Assembly (NCBI GenBank): GCA_021296535.1
Contig: JAGWAG010000024.1
Coordinates: 1 to 44,973, forward strand
DNA from: Acidobacteriota bacterium
GTDB taxonomy: Bacteria; Acidobacteriota; Thermoanaerobaculia; Multivoradales; Multivoraceae
DNA length: 44,973 nt
Direction of reading: 5' to 3'
Shown: in pieces, positions 25,310 through 33,000 of the stretch
How positions within the stretch are numbered: the stretch's first letter is position 1
Layout: each line of letters begins with the position of its first letter
Translations under genes and position numbers: made by a program
Notes under the pieces: generated by a model
What the model was told of the DNA's origin: nothing
What the model saw: only the letters and a program-made list of their open reading frames with translations
Databases searched by the model: none

Positions 25310-26617
25310 ATGATAGAGGAAGTCGCATCCCCTGCCGCCGCTGTCGGTGTCCCCGAAACGCCCGGCTTCCGGCGCGTGCCGCGAACCGGCGTGATCTACG
25401 TGATGCACCGCGCCGCGGCCGCCGGCCACGGGCGCGACGGCCGGACCTGGTACAACCTCGGCCAGGGCTCGCCGGAGGTCGGCTCCCTGCCCGGAGCGCC
25501 GCCGCGCCGCGACCAGCTCCACATCGACCCGCGCCGCCAGACCTACGCGCCCGTCGACGGAATCGACGAGTTACGGGACCGCGTCGCCGAGCTGTACAAC
25601 TTCCTCTACCGCCGCAACCGGCGTTCCCAGTACGCCCGGGAGAACGTGAGCATCGCCCCGGGCGGCCGTCCGGCGATGACCCGTATCGCGGCCGCGATGG
25701 GCGAGATGAACCTGGGGCACTTCATCCCCGACTACACGGCCTACGAGGAACTTCTCAGCGCGTTCAAGGGGTTCATCCCGATCCCCATCCTGCTCGACGC
25801 CGCCCACGGCTATACGGCCGCGCGCAAGCTGCTCCGGAAGGAGATCGTCGGCCGCGGCCTGTCCGCGCTCTGGTGCAGCAATCCCTGCAACCCCACCGGT
25901 CAACTCGTCGAGGGCGAGGCGCTGGCCGAGTGGGTGGAGGTCTCCCGCGACAACGTCTGCACCTTCATCCTGGACGAGTTCTACAGCCACTACATCTACA
26001 CGCCGGCGCCGGACAACTGCAGCGAAATCGCCGACAGCGCCAGGATGGTCTCCGCGGCGGCCTACGTGGACGACGTGAACAGCGACCCGATCATCCTTGT
26101 CGACGGTCTGACCAAGAACTGGCGCTATCCCGGTTGGCGCGTATCCTGGATCGTCGGCCCACGGACCGTAATCGACCGGGTGACGAGCGCCGGCTCCTTT
26201 CTGGACGGTGGCGGCAACCACCCCTTCCAGGAGGCCGCCGTACCCCTTCTCGAGCCGGAGCTCGTTCTACAGGAGACACGGGCCATCCAGACCGAGTTCA
26301 CGCGCAAGCGACGCTTTCTCGTCGACCGGCTCCGGGGCCTGGGTATCGAGGTCGAGCACGAGCCGCAGGGCGCCTTCTACGTCTGGGGCAACCTCGCGGG
26401 TCTGCCGGCGCCGCTCAACGACGGCATCGAGTTCTTCAAGGCCCTGCTCCAGGTCCAGGTGATCACCGTCCCCGGCGTGTTCTTCGACGTGAACCCCGGC
26501 CAGCGGCGCCGCAACGCCCGCTACCACAGCTACTGCCGGCTCAGCTTCGGCCCCTCGATGGAGACCCTGGAGCGGGGCACGGAGCGGATCGAGAAGCTGA
26601 TCCGCGCCCGCTCGTAG
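25310..26617 (+). CDS. Class I/II PLP-dependent aminotransferase
   Basis: A 435-residue fold-type I aminotransferase that moves an amino group between an amino acid and a 2-oxo acid using pyridoxal phosphate. Landmarks are LGQGSPEVG near the N-terminus, YAPVDGIDELRDRVAELYN, the PLP phosphate region IAPGGRPAMTRI, the NPCNPTGQLVEG loop, the Asp of FILDEFYSHYIY, the Schiff-base lysine K269 in VDGLTKNWRYPGWRVSW, and the carboxylate-binding Arg in YCRLSFG. The long loop VDDVNSDPIIL before the lysine is unusual. Substrate is not predictable. It is divergent from the acyl-CoA-dehydrogenase-like gene and converges on trpS with 9 bp between stops. Confidence 0.93.
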   Translation: MIEEVASPAAAVGVPETPGFRRVPRTGVIYVMHRAAAAGHGRDGRTWYNLGQGSPEVGSLPGAPPRRDQLHIDPRRQTYAPVDGIDELRDRVAELYNFLYRRNRRSQYARENVSIAPGGRPAMTRIAAAMGEMNLGHFIPDYTAYEELLSAFKGFIPIPILLDAAHGYTAARKLLRKEIVGRGLSALWCSNPCNPTGQLVEGEALAEWVEVSRDNVCTFILDEFYSHYIYTPAPDNCSEIADSARMVSAAAYVDDVNSDPIILVDGLTKNWRYPGWRVSWIVGPRTVIDRVTSAGSFLDGGGNHPFQEAAVPLLEPELVLQETRAIQTEFTRKRRFLVDRLRGLGIEVEHEPQGAFYVWGNLAGLPAPLNDGIEFFKALLQVQVITVPGVFFDVNPGQRRRNARYHSYCRLSFGPSMETLERGTERIEKLIRARS

Positions 26618-26626
26618 CGGGACGCC

Positions 26627-27643
26627 TTAGGCGAAACCGACCAGCCGCCGGATCTCCGCCGCCTTCGGTTCGGCCACCGCCCGCGCACGCTGCGCGCCGA
26701 TGGCCAGCAACCGATCCAACTCGTCGGGGGCCGCCATCAGTTCCTCGTACCGTTGCCGGATCGGCGCGACGACCTCGATCACGGCCTCCGCGACTCCCTT
26801 CTTCAGATCGCCGTAGCCGCGAGCGCCGGCGAAGTCGGCGAGGACCTCCTCGCGAGCGCGGTCGGTGATCGCCCGGTAGATCATCAACAGGTTGTTCACG
26901 CCGGCCCGCTCCGGATCGTCGCTGAACTCGATCTCACGCCCCGAGTCGGTGACCGCGCGCTTGAGCGACCGCCTGATCTCGTCGTCCGAATCGGTGAGGC
27001 GAACCGCGTGACCCCGACCCGCCGTCTCACTCTTCGACATCTTCGCCGTCGGGTCGTCGAGCGCCATCACCCGCGCTCCGGCAGTCGGAATCACCGCCTC
27101 GGGGAGAACGAACGTGTCGCCGTAGAGGTGGTTGAAGCGGCCCGCGATGTCCCGAGCCAGCTCGACGTGCTGCTTCTGGTCCTCTCCCACCGGCACCTCG
27201 TCCGCGTCGTACAGCAGGATGTCGGCGGCCTGGAGAATCGGGTAGGTGAACAGCCCGACGCCGATGCGCTCCCTGCCGCCCTGGCGCTCCGACTTGGACT
27301 TGAACTGCGTCATCCGCTCCAGCCAGCCGATCGGCGTCGCACAACCCAGAACCCAGGCGGCCTCGGCGTGAGCGCGAACATGGCTCTGCACGAACAGTGT
27401 CGTGCGTTCCGGATCGATGCCGCAGGCAAACAGCATCGCCGTCAATTCGCGCGTGCCGGCGCGCAGGGTCTCCGGATCCTGGCGCACCGTGATCGCATGG
27501 AGATCGACGACGCAGATGAAGTTCTCCCGATCGTCCTGGCGGGCTGCCCAGTGCTTCACCGCTCCAAGGTAGTTCCCCAGGTGCAGCACGCCGGACGGTT
27601 GGATGCCGGAAAAGACCCGGCGCCTGCCTCTACCACTCTTCAC
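26627..27643 (-). CDS. trpS: Tryptophanyl-tRNA synthetase
   Basis: The ORF track merges it with a 500-residue shadow of the upstream symporter (26627..29203). The real start is GTG 27643, which overlaps the symporter stop (GTGA) and gives VKSGRGRRRVFSGIQPSGVLHLGNYLGA, 338 residues, normal for bacterial TrpS. The class I HIGH-type motif is PSGVLHLGNY and the KMSKS loop is DPTAKMSKSE. The tryptophan pocket region includes FTYPILQAADILLYDADEVPVGEDQKQHVELARDI. It charges tRNA-Trp in the cytoplasm. No T-box or attenuator is visible because the gene has no leader of its own. It is translated behind the SSS symporter, an uncommon neighbour. Confidence 0.96.
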   Translation of the reverse strand: MKSGRGRRRVFSGIQPSGVLHLGNYLGAVKHWAARQDDRENFICVVDLHAITVRQDPETLRAGTRELTAMLFACGIDPERTTLFVQSHVRAHAEAAWVLGCATPIGWLERMTQFKSKSERQGGRERIGVGLFTYPILQAADILLYDADEVPVGEDQKQHVELARDIAGRFNHLYGDTFVLPEAVIPTAGARVMALDDPTAKMSKSETAGRGHAVRLTDSDDEIRRSLKRAVTDSGREIEFSDDPERAGVNNLLMIYRAITDRAREEVLADFAGARGYGDLKKGVAEAVIEVVAPIRQRYEELMAAPDELDRLLAIGAQRARAVAEPKAAEIRRLVGFA

Positions 27644-29145
27644 GTTCGGACAGTTGCCGGCTGCTCTGCCGGCCGGAGCAGGGTCCAGCCGACGCAGACG
27701 GCATAGTTCAGAAGCAGGCCCCAGACGCCGGCGGCTACGCCCCAGGGACTGCGCGTCGCCCACAGGCCGGCCACCACTCCGCACCAGATGACCAACGTGA
27801 GCAACGTGCCCAGCACGATCCCGGCGAGCACTGCCGAGGCCGGCATCCGGCGCCAGTAGACGCCGAGCATGAACACCGGCGACAACTGAACCATGAACTC
27901 GAGCTTGAGCTTGATCAGCAGCCAGATCGAACTCTCCGTCTCCAGAGACACCCAGGCCATCACGATCAGGATCGCCATCACGCCCCAGGCGAACGTCTTG
28001 CCGACGATCAGCATCTCGCGGGCACTGGCCTCGCGTCGCATGTAGCTCTTGTAGATGTCCTTGGTGAACATCGAGCCGATGGACAGCAGCGCCGAATCGG
28101 CGGTCGACATGATCGCCGCCACGACCGCCGCGAACACCATGACGATGAGCCAGTACATCACGGGAGAGCGGTCGATCAGACCGCCCAGCACGTAGATCGT
28201 GACCTTGTCGCTCTCGAGTTCGGAGAGGCCCGGGAAGCGGCTCAACGCGATGAAGCCGATCAGGAAAGCGAGCAGGGTCGTGCCCAGGGGCATGAAGGAC
28301 ATCGCGGCCAGCGAACGTCGCAGGCTGCGCTCGCCCTTGGCGGCGAAGATCCTCTGCACCGCGTGCGGGTAGAGAGCGACCCCGAGGCCGAGCATCAGCA
28401 GCGTGCTGACCCAGGACCGCAGGCCTTCCGCGTCCGGGCTCTCGAGCTTGACGGGGGCGGTGGCACGAACGCCCTCCGCAGCCGCCGCGAGACCACCATC
28501 CGCGGTGACGAGGGTGTACAGGATGACGGCACACCCGCACAGGAGCAGCGTTCCCTGCACCGCGTCGGTCCAGGCAACGGCTCTCATTCCTCCGAGCGAT
28601 TCGTAGATCAGCATCACGCCGACCAGCAGCAGCACGCCCTGCATGAAGGTCATCCGGCCGCCGCTGATCGCCTCCACGCCGTGCCCCATCGCGACCAACT
28701 GTTCGAGCACGTAGTTCGCCAGCCCCCAGCACAGAAGCGCGACGCACAGGATACGGAGCGGGTGGGATCCGAAGCGGTGATAGACGAAGTCTGTAGGCGT
28801 GATGTAGCCGAAACGCCGGGCAAGGTGAAACAGCCGCGGCGCGTAGATCATGAACACCGTGATGACCAGGATCATGAAGGTGATGCTGACGATGTAGGTC
28901 GTCCCCTGCTGGTACGACCGGCCGGCGAAACCAAGCAGGGTGTTGCCGCTGTACTGGGTCGCGAACAGGGTCAGGAAGAGGACGGCGAAGCCGAACGTCG
29001 AACCCCCGAGGTAGAAGTCGCGCAGCGAGCGCTCCTTCTGCTTCAACCGTCCGAGCAGCCCCAGGCCGAGCATGATCACCAGGTAGCCGCCAAGCACCGC
29101 CAGCGCGCCGGGGCCGAACGTCACCTCCGGAACGGAGGAGTTCAC
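27640..29145 (-). CDS. Sodium:solute symporter (SSS family)
   Basis: A 501-residue inner-membrane protein with about 13 membrane helices. It should couple sodium entry to uptake of a small organic solute. Start is GTG at 29145, overlapping the stop of the small upstream membrane protein. Family landmarks include LGGSTFGFAVLFLTLFATQYSGNTLLGFAGRSYQQGT, FGYITPTDFVYHRFGS, YESLGGMRAVAWTDAVQG and VFAAVVAAIMSTADSALLSIGSMFTKDIYKS, the last containing conserved sodium-site Ser/Thr residues. The YESLGGMRAVAWTD segment recalls PutP/PanF-like members. Substrate is unknown; coupling to trpS is suggestive of an amino acid but is not proof. Confidence 0.94.
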   Translation of the reverse strand: MNSSVPEVTFGPGALAVLGGYLVIMLGLGLLGRLKQKERSLRDFYLGGSTFGFAVLFLTLFATQYSGNTLLGFAGRSYQQGTTYIVSITFMILVITVFMIYAPRLFHLARRFGYITPTDFVYHRFGSHPLRILCVALLCWGLANYVLEQLVAMGHGVEAISGGRMTFMQGVLLLVGVMLIYESLGGMRAVAWTDAVQGTLLLCGCAVILYTLVTADGGLAAAAEGVRATAPVKLESPDAEGLRSWVSTLLMLGLGVALYPHAVQRIFAAKGERSLRRSLAAMSFMPLGTTLLAFLIGFIALSRFPGLSELESDKVTIYVLGGLIDRSPVMYWLIVMVFAAVVAAIMSTADSALLSIGSMFTKDIYKSYMRREASAREMLIVGKTFAWGVMAILIVMAWVSLETESSIWLLIKLKLEFMVQLSPVFMLGVYWRRMPASAVLAGIVLGTLLTLVIWCGVVAGLWATRSPWGVAAGVWGLLLNYAVCVGWTLLRPAEQPATVRT

Positions 29146-29483
29146 GTTGCGTCCTTCTCGTCCGCGACAGTTCCCCCATCCCGCGCCTCACTGCCGGCCT
29201 CATCGGAACCGTCCCGCCACAGCCTCAGCGAAGCAAAGGCCGTCACCCCGGCCAGGGCCAGACCGCAGAGGATCGTGATCCAGGTCCACACCGGCAGGCC
29301 ACCGGCGAGCCGGTCGCCGACCGACGGCGGCAGGTACCAGGGAACACTGACGATGAGGATCACCACCACCGCCGGCAGGAACCAGCGGTGGCGCAGAGGC
29401 TCGTCCGCTGGCCGAACCGCGGCCCAGAAGACCTCCGGATCGCGCTCGTCCCTGTACTCCGACAGTCGCTTGTTGTCAGTCAC
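29142..29483 (-). CDS. Small two-helix membrane protein ahead of the SSS symporter
   Basis: The ORF opens at 29702, but its first half is a shadow of the divergent asparaginase. The GTG at 29483 (VTDNKRLSEYRDERDPEVFWAAVRPADEPL) gives 113 residues. Two membrane helices are clear: RWFLPAVVVILIVSVPWYL and VWTWITILCGLALAGVTAFASLRLW, ending in a charged acidic tail. Small two-helix subunits of this kind often sit directly upstream of SSS transporters (for example the DUF997/YhdT and DUF485 families). This one is probably such an accessory subunit, but I cannot assign the exact family. The stop overlaps the symporter start by four bases. Confidence 0.75.
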   Translation of the reverse strand: MTDNKRLSEYRDERDPEVFWAAVRPADEPLRHRWFLPAVVVILIVSVPWYLPPSVGDRLAGGLPVWTWITILCGLALAGVTAFASLRLWRDGSDEAGSEARDGGTVADEKDAT

Positions 29484-29592
29484 CGGGGGCGCATTATGCC
29501 CCACCGGCGCCGGGCGCGTGGTACTCTTGCGGCTCTCGCCCCCGCCCGCTTCCCTCCCAGGAAGCACGTGAGCCCCGGGGCGCACCAACGCT

Positions 29593-30777
29593 GTGAGCGC
29601 CCTTCGACAGTCGGGACCGACCCCCTGGACGGCCGCCGTAGCGGTACTGGCCTTCGGTTGCGCAGGATGCACCGTGTCCGGGCCGGCGGCCGACCAGACC
29701 AACCAGGAACAGCAGAACTTGAATCAAACAAGCAGCCAGGAGGCCGAGACACCGAACTGGGCTCTGGCCATCCACGGCGGCGCGGGCAGCGCGAATCGCG
29801 ACACGACCGACGCGGAGGGCTACCGGCAGGCCCTGCGGGCCGCACTTGCACTTGGAGCCGAGCAGTTGGCCGCCGGCGAAGCGAGTGTTCAGGTGGTCGA
29901 GAACGTCGTCTCGGCGCTCGAGGACGACGAACGATTCAACGCCGGCCGCGGCTCCGTCTTCACGTCCATCGGAACCCACGAGATGGATGCCGCGATCATG
30001 GACGGACGCACGCTCGCCTGCGGCGCGGTGGCCGCCGTGAAGAACGTCCGCAACCCGATCAAACTCGCGCGCCGCGTGATGGAGGACACGCCGCACGTTC
30101 TGATCAGCGGTCCCGGAGCGGACGACTTCGCCGTCATCTCCGGAGTAGAACGACGACCGCAGGCCTACTTCAACACCGAACGTCAGTTGCAGCGCTTTCG
30201 GGAACTCCGGGCGCAAAGACGCGCCGACGAACAAAGTGGCGGTGACGCCGTCACGAACGCCCTGGGCGACTACACCGGGAACGCCGGCGCGCCCGACAGT
30301 CTGGGCGGCGCCTCTCATCTCGGCACCGTCGGCGCCGTGGCGATGGACCGCTATGGCAACCTGGCGGCCGCGACGTCGACCGGTGGCACGATGCTGAAGC
30401 GCATCGGCCGCGTCGGCGACGTACCGGTAATCGGCGCCGGCACCTACGCCAACAACGCCACCGCGGCCATCTCCTGCACCGGCCGGGGCGAGGAGTTCAT
30501 CCGTCACGCCGTGGCCCACGACGTTTCGGCGCTGATCTCGTACGGCGGCCTCTCGCTCGCGGAGGCCGTCCACCAGGTGATCCGAGAGAAGCTCCAGCCG
30601 GGCGACGGCGGCCTGATCGCGGTCAGCCCGGACGGCACGATCGTCATGGAGTTCAACACGAACGCGATGTTCAGGGGCGCGGCGAACTCCCTGGGGCGAT
30701 TCGACGTCGGCATCTGGGACGAACTGCAGAGCCGGCGGGCGGCGCCCGCACAGGCCACGCCAGGCACCGGGCAGTAG
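29593..30777 (+). CDS. Isoaspartyl peptidase / L-asparaginase (Ntn-hydrolase, type 2), exported
   Basis: GTG start at 29593. The N-terminus (TAAVAVLAFGCAGC) is a lipoprotein signal, so the enzyme should lie in the envelope. The 394-residue precursor has NWALAIHGGAGSANRD, AVENVVSALEDDERFNAGRGSVFT-like wording and MDAAIMDGRTLACGAVAAVKNVRNPIKLARRVME. The self-cleavage site and nucleophile should be T245 in ASHLGTVGAVAMDRYGNLAAATSTGG. GRVGDVPVIGAGTYANNATAAISCTGRGE completes the beta-subunit. It removes isoaspartyl residues from damaged peptides or hydrolyses asparagine. An exported version fits the peptide-scavenging theme of this window. The acyl-CoA ligase follows after 49 bp on the same strand. 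Confidence 0.93.
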   Translation: MSALRQSGPTPWTAAVAVLAFGCAGCTVSGPAADQTNQEQQNLNQTSSQEAETPNWALAIHGGAGSANRDTTDAEGYRQALRAALALGAEQLAAGEASVQVVENVVSALEDDERFNAGRGSVFTSIGTHEMDAAIMDGRTLACGAVAAVKNVRNPIKLARRVMEDTPHVLISGPGADDFAVISGVERRPQAYFNTERQLQRFRELRAQRRADEQSGGDAVTNALGDYTGNAGAPDSLGGASHLGTVGAVAMDRYGNLAAATSTGGTMLKRIGRVGDVPVIGAGTYANNATAAISCTGRGEEFIRHAVAHDVSALISYGGLSLAEAVHQVIREKLQPGDGGLIAVSPDGTIVMEFNTNAMFRGAANSLGRFDVGIWDELQSRRAAPAQATPGTGQ

Positions 30778-30784
30778 ACCGCAA

Positions 30785-30806
30785 GTGGCCGGGTGCGCCC
30801 GGCCAC
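30785..30806. repeat. Hairpin between asparaginase and acyl-CoA ligase genes
   Basis: A perfect 9-bp stem with a 4-base loop (gtggccggg-tgcg-cccggccac is the pairing) sits seven bases after the asparaginase stop and about 20 bases before the ligase GTG. No T-run follows. It may dampen read-through or lie in the leader of the ligase message. Confidence 0.5.
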
Positions 30807-30826
30807 GGCGGCTATCATCGCCGCCC

Positions 30827-32740
30827 GTGAGCACTCTCTACGAACGGACGCTGCGCCGCGCCGGCACCGACCCGGAGGGATTCTGGGCCGAGGCTGCCGA
30901 ACAGATTTCCTGGGTCAAACGCTGGGACAGCGTGCTCGACGACTCGAACCCGCCCTTCCATCGCTGGTTCGCCGGAGCGCAGGTGAACACCTGCTACAAC
31001 GCGGTCGACCGCCACGTCGAGGCTGGTCGCGGGCAGCAGCCGGCGTTGATCTACGACAGTCCGGTCACCGGTACGACGGCCACGCTGACCTACGCCGATC
31101 TGCAGGACCAGACGGCCCGACTGGCCGGCGTCCTCAGGAATCTCGGCGTCCGGAAGGGCGACCGGGTGCTGATCTACATGCCGATGATCCCGGAGGCCGC
31201 GGTCGCCATGCTGGCCTGCGCTCGAATCGGCGCCGTCCACTCGGTCGTGTTCGGCGGTTTCGCGGCCAGGGAACTCGCGACCCGGATCGACGACGCGTTG
31301 CCCCGGGTCGTTCTGACGGCCTCGTGCGGCATCGAGATCGCCCGGATCATCGACTACAAGCCGTTGCTCGACGACGCGATCGCCCGGTCGGCCCACAAGC
31401 CGGCCGCCACCGTGCTGCTTCAGCGGCCGCAACACAGCGCCACCCTCGGCCCCGGCGATCACGACTGGCACGAGGCGATGGCCGCCGCCCAACCCGCCGA
31501 TTGCGTCCCGGTTCAGGCCACCGACCCCCTGTACATCCTGTACACGTCCGGCACGACAGGTATCCCCAAAGGCGTCGTGCGCGACAACGGCGGGCACCTC
31601 GTGGCCCTCGACTGGAGCATGAAGAACGTCTACGGCACAGCGCCCGGCGAGGTCTACTGGGCCGCGTCGGACATCGGCTGGGTTGTCGGCCACTCCTACA
31701 TCGTCTACGCGCCCCTGATTCATGGCTGCACGACGGTGCTCTACGAGGGCAAACCGGTCGGGACGCCGAACGCCGGCGCCTTCTGGCGCGTCATATCCGA
31801 CCACGGTGTCTCCGCGCTCTTCACCGCGCCGACCGCGTTCCGCGCGATCAAGCGTGAGGATCCCCACGGCGACCTGATCCGCCAGTTCGATCTGAGCTCC
31901 CTTCGGACCCTCTTCCTGGCCGGCGAGCGAGCCGATCCGGACACGGTCCGATGGGCCGAGGAGAAGCTCGGCGTACCGGTCATCGATCACTGGTGGCAAA
32001 CGGAAACGGGCTGGCCGATCGTCGCCAACTGCGTTGGCCTCGGAGCGCTGCCGGTCAAACACGGCTCCCCCACCAAGGTCGTCCCCGGCTACGACGTGCG
32101 GATTCTCGAACACGAGGGCGGCTCAGCCGGCGGCAGTCGCGAACTGCCGGCCGGCGAAACCGGCGCCATCGCGCTGCGTCTTCCCCTGCCGCCCGGCTGC
32201 CTGCCGACCCTGTGGAAGAACGATGGCGGCTACATCGACTCCTATCTCTCGGAGTTCGACGGCTACTACCAGACGGGCGACGCCGGGTTCGTCGACGAGG
32301 ACGGCTACCTCTACATCATGAGCCGCACGGACGACCTGATCAACGTCGCCGGGCACCGCCTGTCCACGGGCGGCATGGAGGAGATCCTCGCGTCCCACCC
32401 GGATGTCGCCGAGTGCGCCGTGATCGGCATCGCCGACTCCCTCAAGGGGCAGGTCCCTCTGGGCCTCGTCGTCCTCTACGCTGGTTCCGGCCGCACCGAG
32501 GCCGAGATCGTGCCGGAGCTCGTCCAGACGGTGCGTGACCAGCTTGGGCCGGTCGCCTCGTTCAAGATCGCGGCGGTCGTCGATCGCCTGCCCAAGACCC
32601 GCTCCGGCAAGGTCCTGCGAGGCACGATGCGGCGGATCGCGGACGGCGAGCCGTACACCGTGCCGGCCACGATCGACGACCACGCAATTCTCGACGAAAT
32701 CGAGAAGACCCTCGCGGAGTTGGGCCTACCCAGGCTGTAG
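30827..32740 (+). CDS. prpE: Acyl-CoA synthetase of the propionyl-CoA synthetase (PrpE) type
   Basis: The track starts at 30785 inside the hairpin; GTG at 30827 (VSTLYERTLRRAGTDPEGFWAEAAEQISW) matches the PrpE N-terminus and gives 637 residues. The enzyme activates a short-chain acid with ATP and CoA through an acyl-AMP. Motifs are YILYTSGTTGIPKGVVRD (phosphate loop), WAASDIGWVVGHSYIVYAPL, VIDHWWQTETGWP, YYQTGDAGFVDEDGYLYIMSRTDDLINVAGHR, and the acetylatable lysine region PKTRSGKVLRGTMRRI. The family wording NPPFHRWFAGAQVNTCYNAVDRH favours propionyl- over acetyl-CoA synthetase, but substrate is inferred. It precedes an ETF/quinone module that could oxidise acyl-CoA products. Confidence 0.93.
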   Translation: MSTLYERTLRRAGTDPEGFWAEAAEQISWVKRWDSVLDDSNPPFHRWFAGAQVNTCYNAVDRHVEAGRGQQPALIYDSPVTGTTATLTYADLQDQTARLAGVLRNLGVRKGDRVLIYMPMIPEAAVAMLACARIGAVHSVVFGGFAARELATRIDDALPRVVLTASCGIEIARIIDYKPLLDDAIARSAHKPAATVLLQRPQHSATLGPGDHDWHEAMAAAQPADCVPVQATDPLYILYTSGTTGIPKGVVRDNGGHLVALDWSMKNVYGTAPGEVYWAASDIGWVVGHSYIVYAPLIHGCTTVLYEGKPVGTPNAGAFWRVISDHGVSALFTAPTAFRAIKREDPHGDLIRQFDLSSLRTLFLAGERADPDTVRWAEEKLGVPVIDHWWQTETGWPIVANCVGLGALPVKHGSPTKVVPGYDVRILEHEGGSAGGSRELPAGETGAIALRLPLPPGCLPTLWKNDGGYIDSYLSEFDGYYQTGDAGFVDEDGYLYIMSRTDDLINVAGHRLSTGGMEEILASHPDVAECAVIGIADSLKGQVPLGLVVLYAGSGRTEAEIVPELVQTVRDQLGPVASFKIAAVVDRLPKTRSGKVLRGTMRRIADGEPYTVPATIDDHAILDEIEKTLAELGLPRL

Positions 32741-33000
32741 GGACCCGTGCGAGACCGCGCACCGGGGTGGGCGCCCCGTGTATCCACACCAGGAGTCCGC
32801 AGAATCTGCGGAAAACCCTGCGGAGAAGCACCATACTCAGACCTTGTAAGTTCTTTGTTCTCAGCGATTTACGTGCGCTCCGCACCGGATCCGGTGCGTC
32901 AAGGTGGAACGCTGTAAGTTATTCATGAGCAAGAAGTTAAGACGACCAATCCGCTGACCGGAATTGCCGGATACTTCGACTCGGCGGTACAGTCCCAGCC
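32741..33000. other. AT-richer intergenic region with palindrome and repeats
   Basis: This 260-bp gap is the largest in the window and holds the least GC-rich sequence (about 32840-32950). It contains a hairpin tccgcag-aat-ctgcgga (32796-32812), two copies of tgtaagtt (32845-32852 and 32913-32920), and an 18-bp palindrome between them (32881-32898). No plausible gene is present. It probably carries the promoter of the FeS oxidoreductase, but I could not fix -10/-35 boxes. The imperfect inverted arrangement of ttgtaagttcttt and aagaagttaa around the palindrome might be a regulatory site or a remnant of a mobile repeat. Confidence 0.5.
32881..32898. repeat. 18-bp perfect palindrome upstream of the FeS oxidoreductase
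   Basis: The sequence cgcaccggatccggtgcg is its own reverse complement. It lies about 100 bases before the ATG of the FeS oxidoreductase, flanked by direct tgtaagtt copies, a layout compatible with a dimeric regulator site. It is not similar to the candidate TetR operator at 35132. Confidence 0.6.

Noticed and set aside
27644-29203. N-terminal 500 residues of the 858-aa ORF ending in TrpS
   Set aside because: This part is a shifted-frame reading of the SSS symporter, so it is not a genuine fusion with TrpS.
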